Made by a program: the position numbers and the translations under genes. The notes below the pieces were generated by a model. The model saw only the letters and a program-made list of their open reading frames with translations, did no database searches and was not told the DNA's origin. DNA of 64,000 nt. Source: Lithobates sylvaticus (Eukaryota; Chordata; Amphibia; Anura; Ranidae). Below, in pieces: positions 45,546 to 56,743 of the stretch; within the stretch, counting starts at the first letter, position 1, and each line of letters starts with the position of its first letter. The stretch is from contig CM053026.1 in assembly GCA_028564925.1 (NCBI GenBank), forward strand, positions 600,585,107 to 600,649,106, in the 5' to 3' direction.

Positions 45546-47790
45546 TGCATTTTTAATTAAGCTCATTGCAGTCCAAACTGGAAAATATAGGGTTCATACC
45601 AGTAAGGGAAGGTAAAGATAACTGTATAAGCACATTACTATTGTTGCAGAAAGGGAGAGGAGGAAAGTCCCCAGCTATAGTCCTGTCAATAGATGCTGAA
45701 AAGGCATTCGACAGGGTGGACTGGGGAATTATGATGGATACAATAGAAAACTTGGGAATAGGACCCAAATGGATTAAAAGCCTATATAATCTCCCCACCA
45801 CATCTGTAAAGGTTAACAGAAGAATGTCATCATCCTTTGAGATGTTCAGTGGAATAAGACAAGGATGCCCATTGTCGCCCCTCCTATATGTACTGTCGCT
45901 AGAACCCTTATTGACAACTATACGGAATAGCAAAGATGTGGGCGGGGTGAAGATGGGAAAAGAAGGACACAAGGTCACGGCATACGCAGATGATATCTTG
46001 TTCTATATTTCCAACCCCAGAACAACACTCCCAAACTTAATAAAAGAACTGAAGAGATATGGAAAACTCTCAAACTTAAAAATCAACCCAATAAAATTGG
46101 AAATCTTAAATATAAGTTTAAGCAATAAGGAGGAATTAGCATTACAGAGGGAATTTCCATTTACTTAGTAATTAAAATACCTTGGAATAAAACTAACGAC
46201 TTTGTTGTATATAATTATATCCCACTACTCAATGAGATTAAAGTAGAGATTAGGAAAAGGAAAATGGCAACACGCCCACTAGTGTTGTCATTCACGTGCC
46301 ACTCGTGGGTGGGAAGAATAAACATGGTAAAAATGGTAATACTCCTGAAAATACTGTATAAATTCCAGATGATACCAATAGCACTAGCTCTGACATTTTT
46401 CCAGACATTAAAGACAATGATATTAAGATGCATATTGCAAGACAAAAAGCCAAGAGTACAGTTTCCACTATTGAGTACGATACACGGGGGGTTAGCAGCA
46501 CCTGATATAAAAAGATATTACGCAGTAATATGCAGTAATATTAGCACGAATGATAGAATGGACTAACACAAAAAGTGAAAAAAGATGGGTTAAGATGGAG
46601 AACACAATAAGTAAAACACATTTAAGTAAGAATATATGGATTCCACCAAAATATAGAACACTAGATATAGACACACATGATTTGACAAGAATGTTTTTAA
46701 AGTTTGGGATTTAATTTATAGGCAAGAAAGATGGGAATATAACTCACCATTAATTCAACTATCAGAGACAAAAACATTTTTAACGGGTAAAGGGGCACTT
46801 TATGGAAACTGCATAGGAAATACACAACTAAAATATATAGTGAATAAAGGGAAAATTAGATCCGTGCAGGAAATTAATGTATAAAAGTGAATCTATCAAC
46901 ATAAATGAATGAAAGTATTCTCAGCTAAAGCACTTTGTGACTTCATTACCACAACCAATCAGATCTGAGGGAAACCTGAACTTAATAGGAAGATTATGTA
47001 ATTCACAGTCAGCCCTAAAACACAGAATATCTCGGACCTATACTCACGGAGATGGGGGGGGGGGGGGGGGGCTGGGAGCACCTCCATTTATTGAAAAAAG
47101 GGAGGATGAGTTGGGCATACGACTGGAAGAAGAACAAGTGAGTAAAGTGTTGGGTGCAGTACACGACTATGCTACTGACATAAACACAAAAGAAATTAAT
47201 TATAAATGTTTAGCGAGATGGTATATAAATCCCGTGATAGCCCAAAAGTAATTCTCTCTTATGTTGGAGAGGTTGCAATCAGAAAGCTACTATGACCAAC
47301 ATTTGGTGGGATTGTACAAAAATAAAGGAGTATTGGCAGGACATACAATGCTATATAAGGGGAATTACAGGCGATGAAACCCCAAATGACCCCTGGGTAT
47401 ACTTATTCCATAACACAAATAGTACAAAAAAACAATATAAGAGAACCCTGATAGCATATCTAGTGAACGCAGCAAAAGGGATAATACATAAAAAATGTCT
47501 AGACCTTGGAAAAACCTACCATAAAGGAATGGTTCGAAGGAATAGAAAACACATTTAAAATAGAATATCTTAGTAGCAGGGATGGTATTTGGGAAAAATT
47601 GATAGATTTTAAGAAAACCAGAAAGTATACAGAGAAACTGATTGAATAGGAGTTGGAAGGGAATAGTAGAAAGACACTAAGAAGAGGGTGAAAAGGTGGG
47701 GGAAATGGGAGGATATATAAATATAAATGACTTGATGAATATTGTTGTTCTTTTTGTGTTTGATGCTTGATACATGTGGGTATGTGGTTT
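45546..47790 (+). mobile_element. L1/Tx1-type LINE, 5'-truncated
   Basis: Begins inside the reverse transcriptase domain and runs to about 47790 (GAGATCAAGTAAACTTTAAG) with no clear poly-A. Target duplication not found. A run of 17 G interrupts it at 47056. It is a different subfamily from the LINE at 50943: A-rich, with weak similarity outside the RT motifs. Confidence 0.7.
45566..47640 (+). pseudogene. L1-type ORF2, RT to C terminus, broken
   Basis: Frame 45566-46168 has NIGFIPVREGKDN, LSIDAEKAFDRVDW, GIRQGCPLSPLLYVLSLEPLL and AYADDILFY, the L1-type RT core with its YADD catalytic motif. It stops at 46166 (PFT-stop). Later pieces follow in other frames: SWVGRINMVKMVILLKILY (46300), PKYR-type remnants, and TNIWWDCTKIKEYWQDI (47292), the C-terminal W/C block. 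At least three frame breaks, and no endonuclease. Confidence 0.7.
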
Positions 47791-47809
47791 ATTGAGATCA
47801 AGTAAACTT

Positions 47810-48294
47810 TAAGGCTACTTTCACACTGAGGTGCTTTACAGGCGCTATAGCGCTAAAAATATCGCCTGTAAAGCGCCTCTCTCAATCCAGTGTGAAACTG
47901 GACAGTGTCAGTCAGTAGAGCAGTGGACGGTGTCAGTCAGTAGAGCAGTGGAGGGTGTCAGTCAGTAGAACAGTGGAAGGTGTTTTTTTTTTTTAAAGCT
48001 TTTATTATGATTTTAAAGCCTGAAGGCTTTCACACTGGAGCAGTGCGCTGGCAGGACGCTCCAAAAAGTCCTGCAAGCAGCATCTTTGAGGAGCTGTAGG
48101 ATCTGTGTATACACAGCTCCTAAAGTGCCCTGCTCATTGAAATCAATGGACATCGCTGCCGTCGCTTTGTGGACGCTTTTAACCCTTTTTCGGCTGTTAG
48201 CGGGGGTTAAAAGTGACTGAAAAGCGTGGCAAAAACGACGGTAAAGCAACGCTAAAAATAGCCGATGCCCACCCCAGTGTGAAAGTGCCCTTAA
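47810..48294. mobile_element. MITE (AAGGCTACTTTCACACTG ends) with embedded minisatellite
   Basis: Left TTAAGGCTACTTTCACACTG and right CAGTGTGAAAGTGCCCTTAA are inverted. The interior reads GCGCTATAGCGC and AAAGCGCC words. Between 47890 and 48000 the 25-bp minisatellite and its T-rich neighbour occupy a place between two CACACTG segments, so array DNA has been captured in the MITE or the MITE has inserted twice into the array. Confidence 0.6.
47890..47982. repeat. 25-bp minisatellite, block 2
   Basis: Three to four units of GTGTCAGTCAGTAGAGCAGTGGA, ending GGTGTTTTTTTTTTTT as in blocks 1 and 3. Confidence 0.8.
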
Positions 48295-48302
48295 TAAAAA
48301 AA

Positions 48303-48657
48303 AGTGGACAGTGTCAGTCAGTAGAGCAGTGGGCAGTGTCAGTAGGGCAGTGGACATGTCAGTAGGGCAGTGGACAGTGTAAGTCAGTAGAGCAGTGGAC
48401 GGTGTCAGTCAGTAGAGCAGTGGACGGTGTCAGTCAGTAGAGCAGTGGATGGTGTCAGTCAGTAGAGCAGTGGACGGTGTCAGTCAGTAGAGCAGTGGAC
48501 GGTGTCAGTCAGTAGAGCAGTGGACGGTGTCAGTCAGTAGAGCAGTGGACAGTGTCAGTCAGTAGAGCAGTGGACAGTGTCAGTCAGTAGAGCAGTGGAC
48601 GGTGTCAGTCAGTAGAGAAGTGGAGGGTGTCAGTCAGTAGAACAGTGGAAGGTGTTT
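48303..48657. repeat. 25-bp minisatellite, block 3, about 14 units
   Basis: Regular units GGTGTCAGTCAGTAGAGCAGTGGAC, nearly identical, ending in GGTGTTTTTTTT. The sequence after it (48660-48724) is the reverse complement of 45295-45354 (AGTATGCTTCAGTTTGTGAA), so the DNA around the array is inverted relative to block 1. Confidence 0.88.
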
Positions 48658-48724
48658 TTTTTTAAATTGTGCTTAGTATGCTTCAGTTTGTGAATGAACA
48701 GAAAGCTCTGTACAGAGCTATTAA

Positions 48725-49300
48725 CATAAAAATAATGAAAAAGTGCTAAAATTAGAAAAAAAAATGGTAAAATAAATTGCAATAAAGAAAATCAGCAGAA
48801 AAACAATATATCTAGAAAAGGAGGGGAAGAAGGAGTTGATAATGGCTAATTAGGGTTAACTCTTGTTTAACAAGGGATTCAAAAGGAAAAATGTATTTTT
48901 TATTGTAAGGTTGTTTACAGATATCATATGCAGATCAAAGGCCATCCCTTTGATCTATATGTGCATAAAATACAATATAACAATAATGGAAGTTCCCAAC
49001 ACTGAAGCTTTATTTTACGCAGGTGCTGCTGCAGCTGCAGAGCAATTTACCAGAGAAGCAGACAGAGGGAGGCAGCGGGAGAAGATGAGCAGGACATAGG
49101 GAGTACACCCTAGAAACATCGTTGATGGTTTTTAGGGTGTATTGTCTAATCTATCAAAAATGGTGTAGAAGCAAAGCATGGATGAAGAGAAAGAGACACA
49201 TATTAAATCATGCATGCCTGTTTAAAAGGGATGTATTCATCTAGTGAATTCCTCGGTAATATTCCAAATTCCAATATACTAAGTTATAAATGCAATAAAA
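48725..49300. other. no recognised feature
   Basis: AT-rich, with short open frames only. A GCTGCTGCAGCTGCAG run near 49024 is low-complexity. No repeat ends seen. Confidence 0.35.
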
Positions 49301-49768
49301 TTAAAGTGATTGTAAAGTCTTATTTTTTATTTTTTTATAACAACCATGTTATACTTACTTGCTCTGTGCAATAGTATTGCACAGAGTGGCCCTGACCCTC
49401 CTCTTCTGGGGTGCCCTACCGGTGTTCCTGACTGCCCCCAAAGGAAGTCACTTCCTATGGGAGCACTTGTGTGGGCTCAATCCCGAACCACACTGCCCCT
49501 GTCAATAGACACACACAGCTTGGCTTGGCCCCCGCTGCTTTGTCACAGGATTTAACTGACAGCAGTGGGAGCCAATGGCTTCAGCTGCCTTAGCAAAGCC
49601 TGTGAGAGGAGAGAGCTGCTACAGACAGGCAAAGCACTGGATCGAGTGATGAATGATTCAGGTAAGTATAAGGGGGATGTGTGGGTGATACTGCTACTGG
49701 AACATTTTTTACCTTAATGCAGGTAATGCATTAGGGTAAAAAATGTTTAGGCTTTAGAACCACTTTAA
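49301..49768. mobile_element. MITE (TTAAAGTGATTGTAAAGTC ends), 468 bp
   Basis: Left TTAAAGTGATTGTAAAGTC and right GGCTTTAGAACCACTTTAA are inverted with three differences. Internal inverted words: CTCTGTGCAATAG/TATTGCACAGAG (49360-49386). The middle resembles 8740-8800. Confidence 0.7.
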
Positions 49769-49787
49769 GATAATGGAAAAACCTTAA

Positions 49788-49990
49788 AGTTATTGTAAAC
49801 CTTTGCATACAGTATACCCACTGAAATGACTAGCCCCAGATGAGGTATAGATAGGGTTGCCACCTGTCCGGGATTCACCCGGACAGTTCGGGTTTTGAAT
49901 CATGTCTGGGTTTCAGTCCGCCTGAAACTCAGGCACGATATTCAGACAGGAATGTGGCTCAAAACAGGGCCGATAGGAGGGTGAGGAGGA
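49788..49990 (+). mobile_element. two MITE 5' ends, partial
   Basis: TTAAAGTTATTGTAAACC at 49790 repeats the end of the preceding MITE. TAGGGTTGCCACCTGTCC at 49855 is an hAT-type end followed by the hairpin GTCCGGGATTCACCCGGAC. Neither right end is found. Confidence 0.45.
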
Positions 49991-50280
49991 ACTATGCATG
50001 CCACATTACTATTGTCTGTTTAGCACAAAAATTTCCCTTTATGGTATTACTGTAAAATGTAATGCTATGGTAGACTTGATGGCATTATTATCCTTTAGAA
50101 TAAAAAATATTCACTTAAGCACACTTCAAGCTGTATTTTAGTGCTAAGTGTTCATTAAAATATTTAGTTCTCCACCTGGTCAATATATTTTAGCAAGAAA
50201 AGTTCATGGCCCTTTGCATCTTATCATATTTTCGTTTTCTGATCTTTTAACGTTAACTTTTTCTCTCTTTTTTTCTTTAG

Positions 50281-50432
50281 TGCTAAATGATTTTCCTGGC
50301 TTTCCATTAGCTTTACTGGTATTTCAAGCACCGCTGCATCACTTTTATGACCTTTACTTGTTCCTACCCATTATTGCTCTCACACAAGGTTTAACAGAAA
50401 AAAAAAAGACTCGGCAAGAAGCTCTTTTATGA
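50281..50432 (+). CDS. possible terminal exon of an unidentified host membrane protein
   Basis: A strong acceptor (TTTTTCTCTCTTTTTTTCTTTAG, ending 50280) is followed by an open frame NDFPGFPLALLVFQAPLHHF, then YDLYLFLPIIALTQG, a basic stretch TEKKKTRQEALL and a TGA at 50430-50432. An ATTAAA polyadenylation-type signal stands at 50544. Two hydrophobic segments and a basic tail would fit a cytosol-facing C terminus of a membrane protein. About 50130-50640 is one of the few stretches without repeat landmarks. No other exon lies in the window and I do not recognise the protein; a chance open frame cannot be excluded. Confidence 0.3.
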
Positions 50433-50942
50433 GCATCAAATCCCTTATATAACTCGAAAGCAGCTCTTTTGAGCTGAATTGTACCTTGGTTAATACAGAA
50501 AAAGAACATATAGGCTTTATATCACACATTTTGTGAAATCTTTATTAAATCTGCAGTCCTTCACATTGACTGGCCTTGATGTTTTTAAGGCACAGTCTAA
50601 AATTTAAACTTTTCTTTCTTTTTCATTTTTTTTTTTTTTACATTTGAGGTTCCGTTTTATTTAACCCCTTCATGCGGACGGTAAAATAAATTGCCTGAAT
50701 GCAATTGTGCAACTTTGACATGTGTTATCAAAACTGAACATGCCATTGCAACTACTTTGTTTATCCAGATGATTTATACCTTTTTTTTTTCAGCACAAAT
50801 TGGACGGTAATTGGTAATGGCTATCTCTTAATTTGTTTATTATCAAGGGAAAACTGGCCCCAAATAGTTAAATAATATAAAAAAAAAAAAAATGTGGCTG
50901 TATTTTTCTTGCTACTACCATAACCTACCATCAAAGAACAAC

Positions 50943-51095
50943 CCAAGCTGGGCGCATGCGCGGCTTCCTGACATGGCGGACGTCTGCTGAGTGAGCTCCG
51001 GGACCCGTCCGCTCTCCGAGACCCCCGCACCGCTCAATTCGCTTCACAAGCTCCGGGGGTAAGATACCCACAACACCCTGATACCCCAGCGCCAC
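50943..51095 (+). promoter_or_regulatory. LINE 5' UTR with YY1-like site
   Basis: GC-rich leader with CpGs. TGACATGGCGGACG at 50970-50982, about 30 bp from the start, resembles the YY1 site (AAGATGGCGGC) that human L1 uses near its start to place transcription. The similarity in place and sequence is suggestive only. Confidence 0.4.
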
Positions 51096-52199
51096 ATGGG
51101 AAAGGTTGGCCAGCAGCAACATTCATATAATCCCCTGTTTGGTCCGCGGGCGGGATCAAGCATGGATCGATACATCACTAGGCCGCAATCCGCGGCCTCG
51201 AGTACCGCCGCCGATCCGTTCGCCTCGATGGATCCTCTCATGGGGACCGAGGAACATAGTAGCACCCCTGATCCTACCCTGGATCACCCCCTGCCCGCTA
51301 CACAAGGGTTGTTAACCCCAGACATCCTGGATGCCAAACTTGACGCTAAGCTGCAAATTTTGCTCCAGCAGATTACCAGGAACATTGTGGCAGAGGTGAG
51401 CAAGATTTCTACAGAACTGAGGGGGGAAATTGATCAGATTGGTGAGCGCACTGATGCTTTAGAGTATAAGTTTGACGATCTGGTGAACTATGTGCAAACG
51501 ATAGAAGAAGAAAACCACCATCTCAAACAATCCATGACCCAATTGCAACTACAACAAGAAGACCTTGAGAACCGCGAAAGACGCCAGAACCTTAGGTTCC
51601 GTGGTATCCCTGAAACGGTTGGTGACTCCTCATTACGTTCATATCTCCTGGGTCTCTTTAATACCCTTGCTCCAGCAGTTGTGGATGTGGACTGGCGCCT
51701 TGATAGGGCACACCGCTCCCTGGGCCCAAAACCTCCGGCTGGAGCTAGGCCCAGGGATGTCATCGTACGTTTCCATTACTACGACAGCAAGGAGGCCCTG
51801 AGTTTGGCTGCACGTAACAAATCGCAAATATCCTACAAGGGGGCCAAGCTGCAGATTTTCAGTGACCTCTCGCCTATAACCCTAGCCAAGAGAAGAAATC
51901 TGCGCCCCATCACAGCCCATCTCCAACAACACCGGGTACCATACTACTGGGGTTTCCCCTTCCGCCTTGTTGTCTCCAAGGATGGTACCCAGCACAGCAT
52001 GCGAGATCTCCAAGAAGGTGATGCTTTCATCAAAAGTCTTGCACTCCCTCCACTACCTGATGAGGGACCCCAACCTACTCAAGTACCAACTCGCCCTTTC
52101 CCTACCACGCCAAGTCGCACCTGGACCCCGGTCCGAAATCAATCCAAGAAGCACCTTTCTACTCCTCAGCGCCCTCGGTCCTCCAAGCAACCTCCTTGA
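51096..52199 (+). CDS. LINE ORF1 protein, 367 aa, intact
   Basis: L1-type RNA-binding chaperone that coats the LINE RNA. Residues 1-75 are polar and disordered. About 75-170 form a coiled coil (LDAKLDAKLQILLQQITRN and on through EEENHHLKQSMTQLQLQQEDLENRE). The RRM-like domain follows with RRQNLRFRGIPE (about 165-176), LDRAHRSLG, and the C-terminal domain with PRDVIVRFHYYDSKEALSLA and LSPITLAKRRNLRPI. The last 50 residues are P/S/T/R-rich. Start choice: the first ATG at 51096; a second in-frame ATG (MDRYITRPQ) lies 22 codons on and could be the true start. No breaks. It precedes ORF2 by 725 bp, far longer than the mammalian L1 gap. Confidence 0.88.
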   Translation: MGKVGQQQHSYNPLFGPRAGSSMDRYITRPQSAASSTAADPFASMDPLMGTEEHSSTPDPTLDHPLPATQGLLTPDILDAKLDAKLQILLQQITRNIVAEVSKISTELRGEIDQIGERTDALEYKFDDLVNYVQTIEEENHHLKQSMTQLQLQQEDLENRERRQNLRFRGIPETVGDSSLRSYLLGLFNTLAPAVVDVDWRLDRAHRSLGPKPPAGARPRDVIVRFHYYDSKEALSLAARNKSQISYKGAKLQIFSDLSPITLAKRRNLRPITAHLQQHRVPYYWGFPFRLVVSKDGTQHSMRDLQEGDAFIKSLALPPLPDEGPQPTQVPTRPFPTTPSRTWTPVRNQSKKHLSTPQRPRSSKQPP

Positions 52200-52924
52200 T
52201 GACACGCATCTTGCAAGATGTCCAGCTTCTCCCTTACCTCCTAAAAGTCCATGATGAACACTTATATTGTGTCCTGGACTTCAGGTTTGTTTACATGTCT
52301 CACCATGAGGCAATGGATTTTATTTTTGCTTCATTCCCCATGCCTCTCAGCAGGTGAGACATTTGTTTTCACACTCCCATGTGGTGAAACATGTTTTGTG
52401 CCTTGATATTCTGCACCGTTTTCATTTTAGATGTTTGCACTTTTTCTTTTATGCCTTTTTTCTGCCATAAGGAGAGCGGTCGGTTTTCCTGCTCTCTCTC
52501 CAGTACCCCTAGTTAGTGGTCGTCATGCGTCCCCTCCTGGCCCGTGACGTTGTCTCGGGCCCCCTGAGACATGAATTTGTCCCAGGCTTTATGCTAATGT
52601 TTTTTTCTTTTTTGTTCTTGTTTTTCATTTATTTTTATTTTTCTGTTCTTACTGAAACCACAAGCAAGTGGTTGAAATGTTCTATTTTATGGGTTACAAG
52701 TCAATACAGCCTTCCGAGGTCTACTCCCCCTTCCCCCCCCCCCCCCCCCTTTATCACAGGTCTGTGTCAGCTTATGAGGAAAACTATTTCCTGATCATGT
52801 TTTTTGGTTTTAACTACCTCTGGTATTCCTATGTTTGTTCTTTGCAACTTACTCATAGAGTCGGAAACAATGTATGTAATTTTATAGGTCTTAAACAACT
52901 TGTGCCTCATTACCCGCAATATCC

Positions 52925-55900
52925 ATGGCTTTAAAACTCTTATCATATAATGTTAAGGGTCTGAATTCCATTCGGAAACGTTGGATCGCCCTTAAGGAAT
53001 TCAGATCCTCAGGGGCGGATGTAGTCATGGTCCAGGAGACCCACTTCCGCACCGGTGGATCGTTTAAATTTGCATCTAAACTTTATCCTACATCCTATCT
53101 TGCATCGGACCCTTCAGGCAAGGCAGGAGTGGCTATTTTAATCAAGAAATCTTGCCCAATAAGGGTTAAAAGTTCATTTACAGATCCACACGGTAGATAC
53201 ATTATCCTGGACTGCGACTACATGTCCTCTTCCTTTACCCTGGTCAATGTCTACGCCCCCAACAGTGGACAGATAGCCTTTCTGAACGAAGTCCTCGATT
53301 CCCCTCAATACCACCCTCAGCCCTTCACTATAGTGGGCGGTGATTTTAACTTGGTCATGTCCCCTACAAGAGACAGACAAAGTGTCTCAGGTGCCAAAAC
53401 TGCCTCCCAAGCCAACGCATTCCGCAAATGCACTAGATCGCATAAATTATTTGACTCTTGGAGGATCAAACACCCAACGACCAAACAATTTACCTTCTAT
53501 TCTACGGCCCATAAAATGTACTCTAGATTAGATCATTTTCTCATTTCAGCTCCTCTCATTCCCTACACTGTCAACTCTGAAATAGCCCCCATCACATGGT
53601 CTGATCATGCACCTATATCCCTAGATGTTTTACTATCCCAACCCCATCCTAGGACATGTCATTGGCGTTTCAATGATCATCTCCTCCGATCGGAACCCAC
53701 GCGTAACTCTTTGGCTTCCAGCCTGAAGGATTATTTTTTGCTAAACGAAGGCTCTGTCTCAGAACCCTCGACATTGTGGGAAGCCCATAAGGCTGTCTTT
53801 CGTGGGGTATGTATTGCAGAAGGTTCTCGATTAAAAAAAGACAGATCTCGGCTCCTGCAGACGCTGACATCTGATTTGGTGTCTGCGGAGAAACAGTTGT
53901 TGAGAAATCCCACGGTGTCGAGGCTTCGCACAGTAGTACTACTGAGGGAAAAAATTAAAACTATACATTTTAACAAAACAGCGAAAGCCCTACTATGGTC
54001 TAAACAGAAATTCTATGAATTCTCGAATAAGCCCCATAGAATGTTGGTGAATAAACTCTGACCTAGGCCCTCTAACTCCTTCCCTGACTTCCTTGTTAAA
54101 ACAGACGGCACAAAAACCTACTGTCCCCGTGAAATGTCTAAAACTTTTGGCGAGTTTTACAAGAAACTCTATAATTGCCTGTCACCCGAAAATCACTTCA
54201 ATTTTTCACAAAATAACTTTGAAACTTTTTTTGCTGATCTTAGGCTCCCGACTCTCTCCTCTACAGACCTCATTGACCTCAATGCCCCTATCTCTACTGA
54301 GGAACTCTACAACATCATTAAAGGCCTCCCTTTACATAAATCCCCCGGCCCTGATGGCCTCCCTTACTCCTATTAGAAAACCTTTATAGACATATTGTCC
54401 CCTCATCTTCTATCCCTTTATAGCTCCCTCCTTAAAGGCCAACCCCCACACTCGCAGTTCACACATTCCTACATATCTGTGATCCCCAAACCTGGGAAAG
54501 ACCCCTCCCTTCCAGACAATTATAGGCCCATTGCTCTATTAAATTCAGACTACAAAATATTTACTAAAATTCTAGCATCCAGACTGTCCAAATTTATTCC
54601 CAAGCTCGTTAACAGAGACCAGGTGGGGTTTGTCCCATCCAGACATGCAGGGGACAATACCCGACGCACCATAGATCTTATTGACCTATTAGACAGAAAC
54701 TCTCTCCCAGTCCTGGTTTTAAGTCTTGACGCACAGAAAGCCTTTGATAGGTTGAGTTGGCCATATATGTTCGCTACCCTCGGGAGATTTGGCCTCAGGG
54801 GCCCTTTTATTAGTGCGCTAAAAGCTCTGTATTCACAAGTATCTGCGCAGGTTCAAATGTCCTCCTTTCTGTCGCCTTGCTTCCCCATGCGTAATGGCAC
54901 GAGGCAGGGATGTCCCCTCTCCCCATTACTGTTTATACTATGCCTGGAACCCCTAGCCGAATATATCCGCCTACAACCCAGTGTTCGTGGAGTGGTAATG
55001 CGACAGAGGGAATACAAACTATCTTTATTTGCAGACGACATTTTGCTCACCGTTACGCAACCTTTAATTTCCTTACCCTCCTTACACAGCCTTCTCTCTT
55101 CCTTTGGTGCTATTTCAGGCTATAAGGTCAACACTTCAAAAACAGAAGCCCTCCCTATACATATCCCTCCACCCCTCCTCTCCCAACTGCAGTCCTCCTT
55201 TCCCTATAGATGGTGCTCTACATCCCTCAAATACTTAGGGATACGTCTTACATCAACGTATTCCACACTATACTCTGAAAATTTCCCCCCCCTGATTACA
55301 GACATCAATAAATCACTACAGACGTGGTCCAAATATCCTATCTCCCTCCTGGGCAGGGTAAACGTTCTCAAAATGGCTATTCTGCCTAGACTGCTCTATC
55401 ATTTTGAAACCCTCCCTGTAGCCATTCCCCTCTCACAGCTCAAAGCTGTGCAGAGGGCCTTCTTAAAGTTCATTTGGAACAATAAGGCCCACCGTATAGC
55501 AGCCTCGGTAGTATTCTCTCGCAAATCTCGTGGGGGGCTGGGTGCGCCGGATGTCATAAAATACTATTACGCCACTCACCTTAGGACCGTTGTTGCCTGG
55601 TCCAGTCTACAGGCTCCTAATCACTGGTCAGATATAGAGAAAGGTGTCCTATACCCGGTTCATCCATGTTCCCTAATCTGGTCAGACTTGCCACAAACTA
55701 ACTCTATCTTTAAACGCCAATGTACTGCTCCTATGAATTTCTCTCTGTCTATATGGCAGAAATGTTGCAAGCCCTACTCCCTCTCATCCCCATGCCCCCC
55801 CCTTTTGAACATTTTATTTAATCCATCCATTCCAGACAGCTTATCTCTGGGACATATTCTCCCTTGGGTCAACGCTTCTGTCTTCCAACTGCGTAATTTA

Positions 55901-56743
55901 GTCAACCCTGTATCTAGACACTTACACACATTTGATACTTTACAAGAGAAATACGCAATTCCCCCCAAAATGTTTTATTTCTACCTGCAAATTAGACATC
56001 TATTCCAAACATACTCTCCTACCCTAACTCTGGATATTCCCACCCCCTTTGAATCACTCTGTGCTCAAGGTCCCCACCAACTTCACCTAGTCTCCTCCAT
56101 TCATCTTATTCTCCAAGAGTCAGTCCCTATGTCCGAGACTACTCACCTATACATGAAAAAATGGGCAATCTTACTGGAAAGACCTATCAGCCTCCAAAAA
56201 TGGGATAGAATATGGTCCTCTATTTTTAAATCCTCCAAATGTGTCACTCAGAGGGAAACATCTATAAAAATTCTTATGTCCTGGTACAAAACCCCTGAAG
56301 TCATCCATAAATATGACCCCTCGACCCCGGCCCACTGTTGGCGCTGCGGACTCTCAGTTGGTTCCCTATATCATATTTTCTGGCAATGCCCCCTGATCCA
56401 ACCTCTCTGGCAGGAAGTAATGGAGTTAATACAGAAGGTAATAGACGTATCTTCGCCACTCGATCCCATTCATTATTTACTAGGCCTCCCCTTCCCAGGT
56501 ATCACAAAACAGGGCAACCGCCTGGTGACCTACTTTTTGTTGGCTGCCAGGCGACTAATCCCCCTTTGCTGGCTTTCCACATCCACCCCTCCCAAATCTA
56601 GACTCCTTCAACTCATAACGGATATCCGCAGGATGGAATACATGACAGCCTCTGTCCACGATTGCATCCCCCAATTTAACCAAATATGGGACCTTTGGGA
56701 CATGTCTGAATATGGCACCCCTTTACCTGATACCGCACTTTGA
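52925..56743 (+). pseudogene. LINE ORF2 (endonuclease, RT), one frame with two stops
   Basis: A single frame of 1,273 codons. APE-type endonuclease: LLSYNVKGLN, VQETHF, NVYAPNSG, GGDFN, SRLDHFL, WSDHAPIS (all catalytic motifs present). Reverse transcriptase: NYRPIALLNSDYKI, VGFVPSRH, LSLDAQKAFDRL, GTRQGCPLSPLLF, LFADDILL, YLGIRL. The C-terminal Cys region reads CWRCGLSVGSLYHIFWQC. Two in-frame stops interrupt it: TGA at 54059-54061, just after the endonuclease region (NKL-stop-PRPS), and TAG at 54374-54376, before RT (YSY-stop-KTF). The downstream 782-codon stretch is open. No frameshift was seen. The TGA could come from a CGA by CpG decay (inference). Confidence 0.88.

Noticed and set aside
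48863-49099. Small plus-strand frame with an AAAAAEQF run
   Set aside because: Low-complexity GCTGCAG repeat, with no conserved motif and no splice or start evidence.
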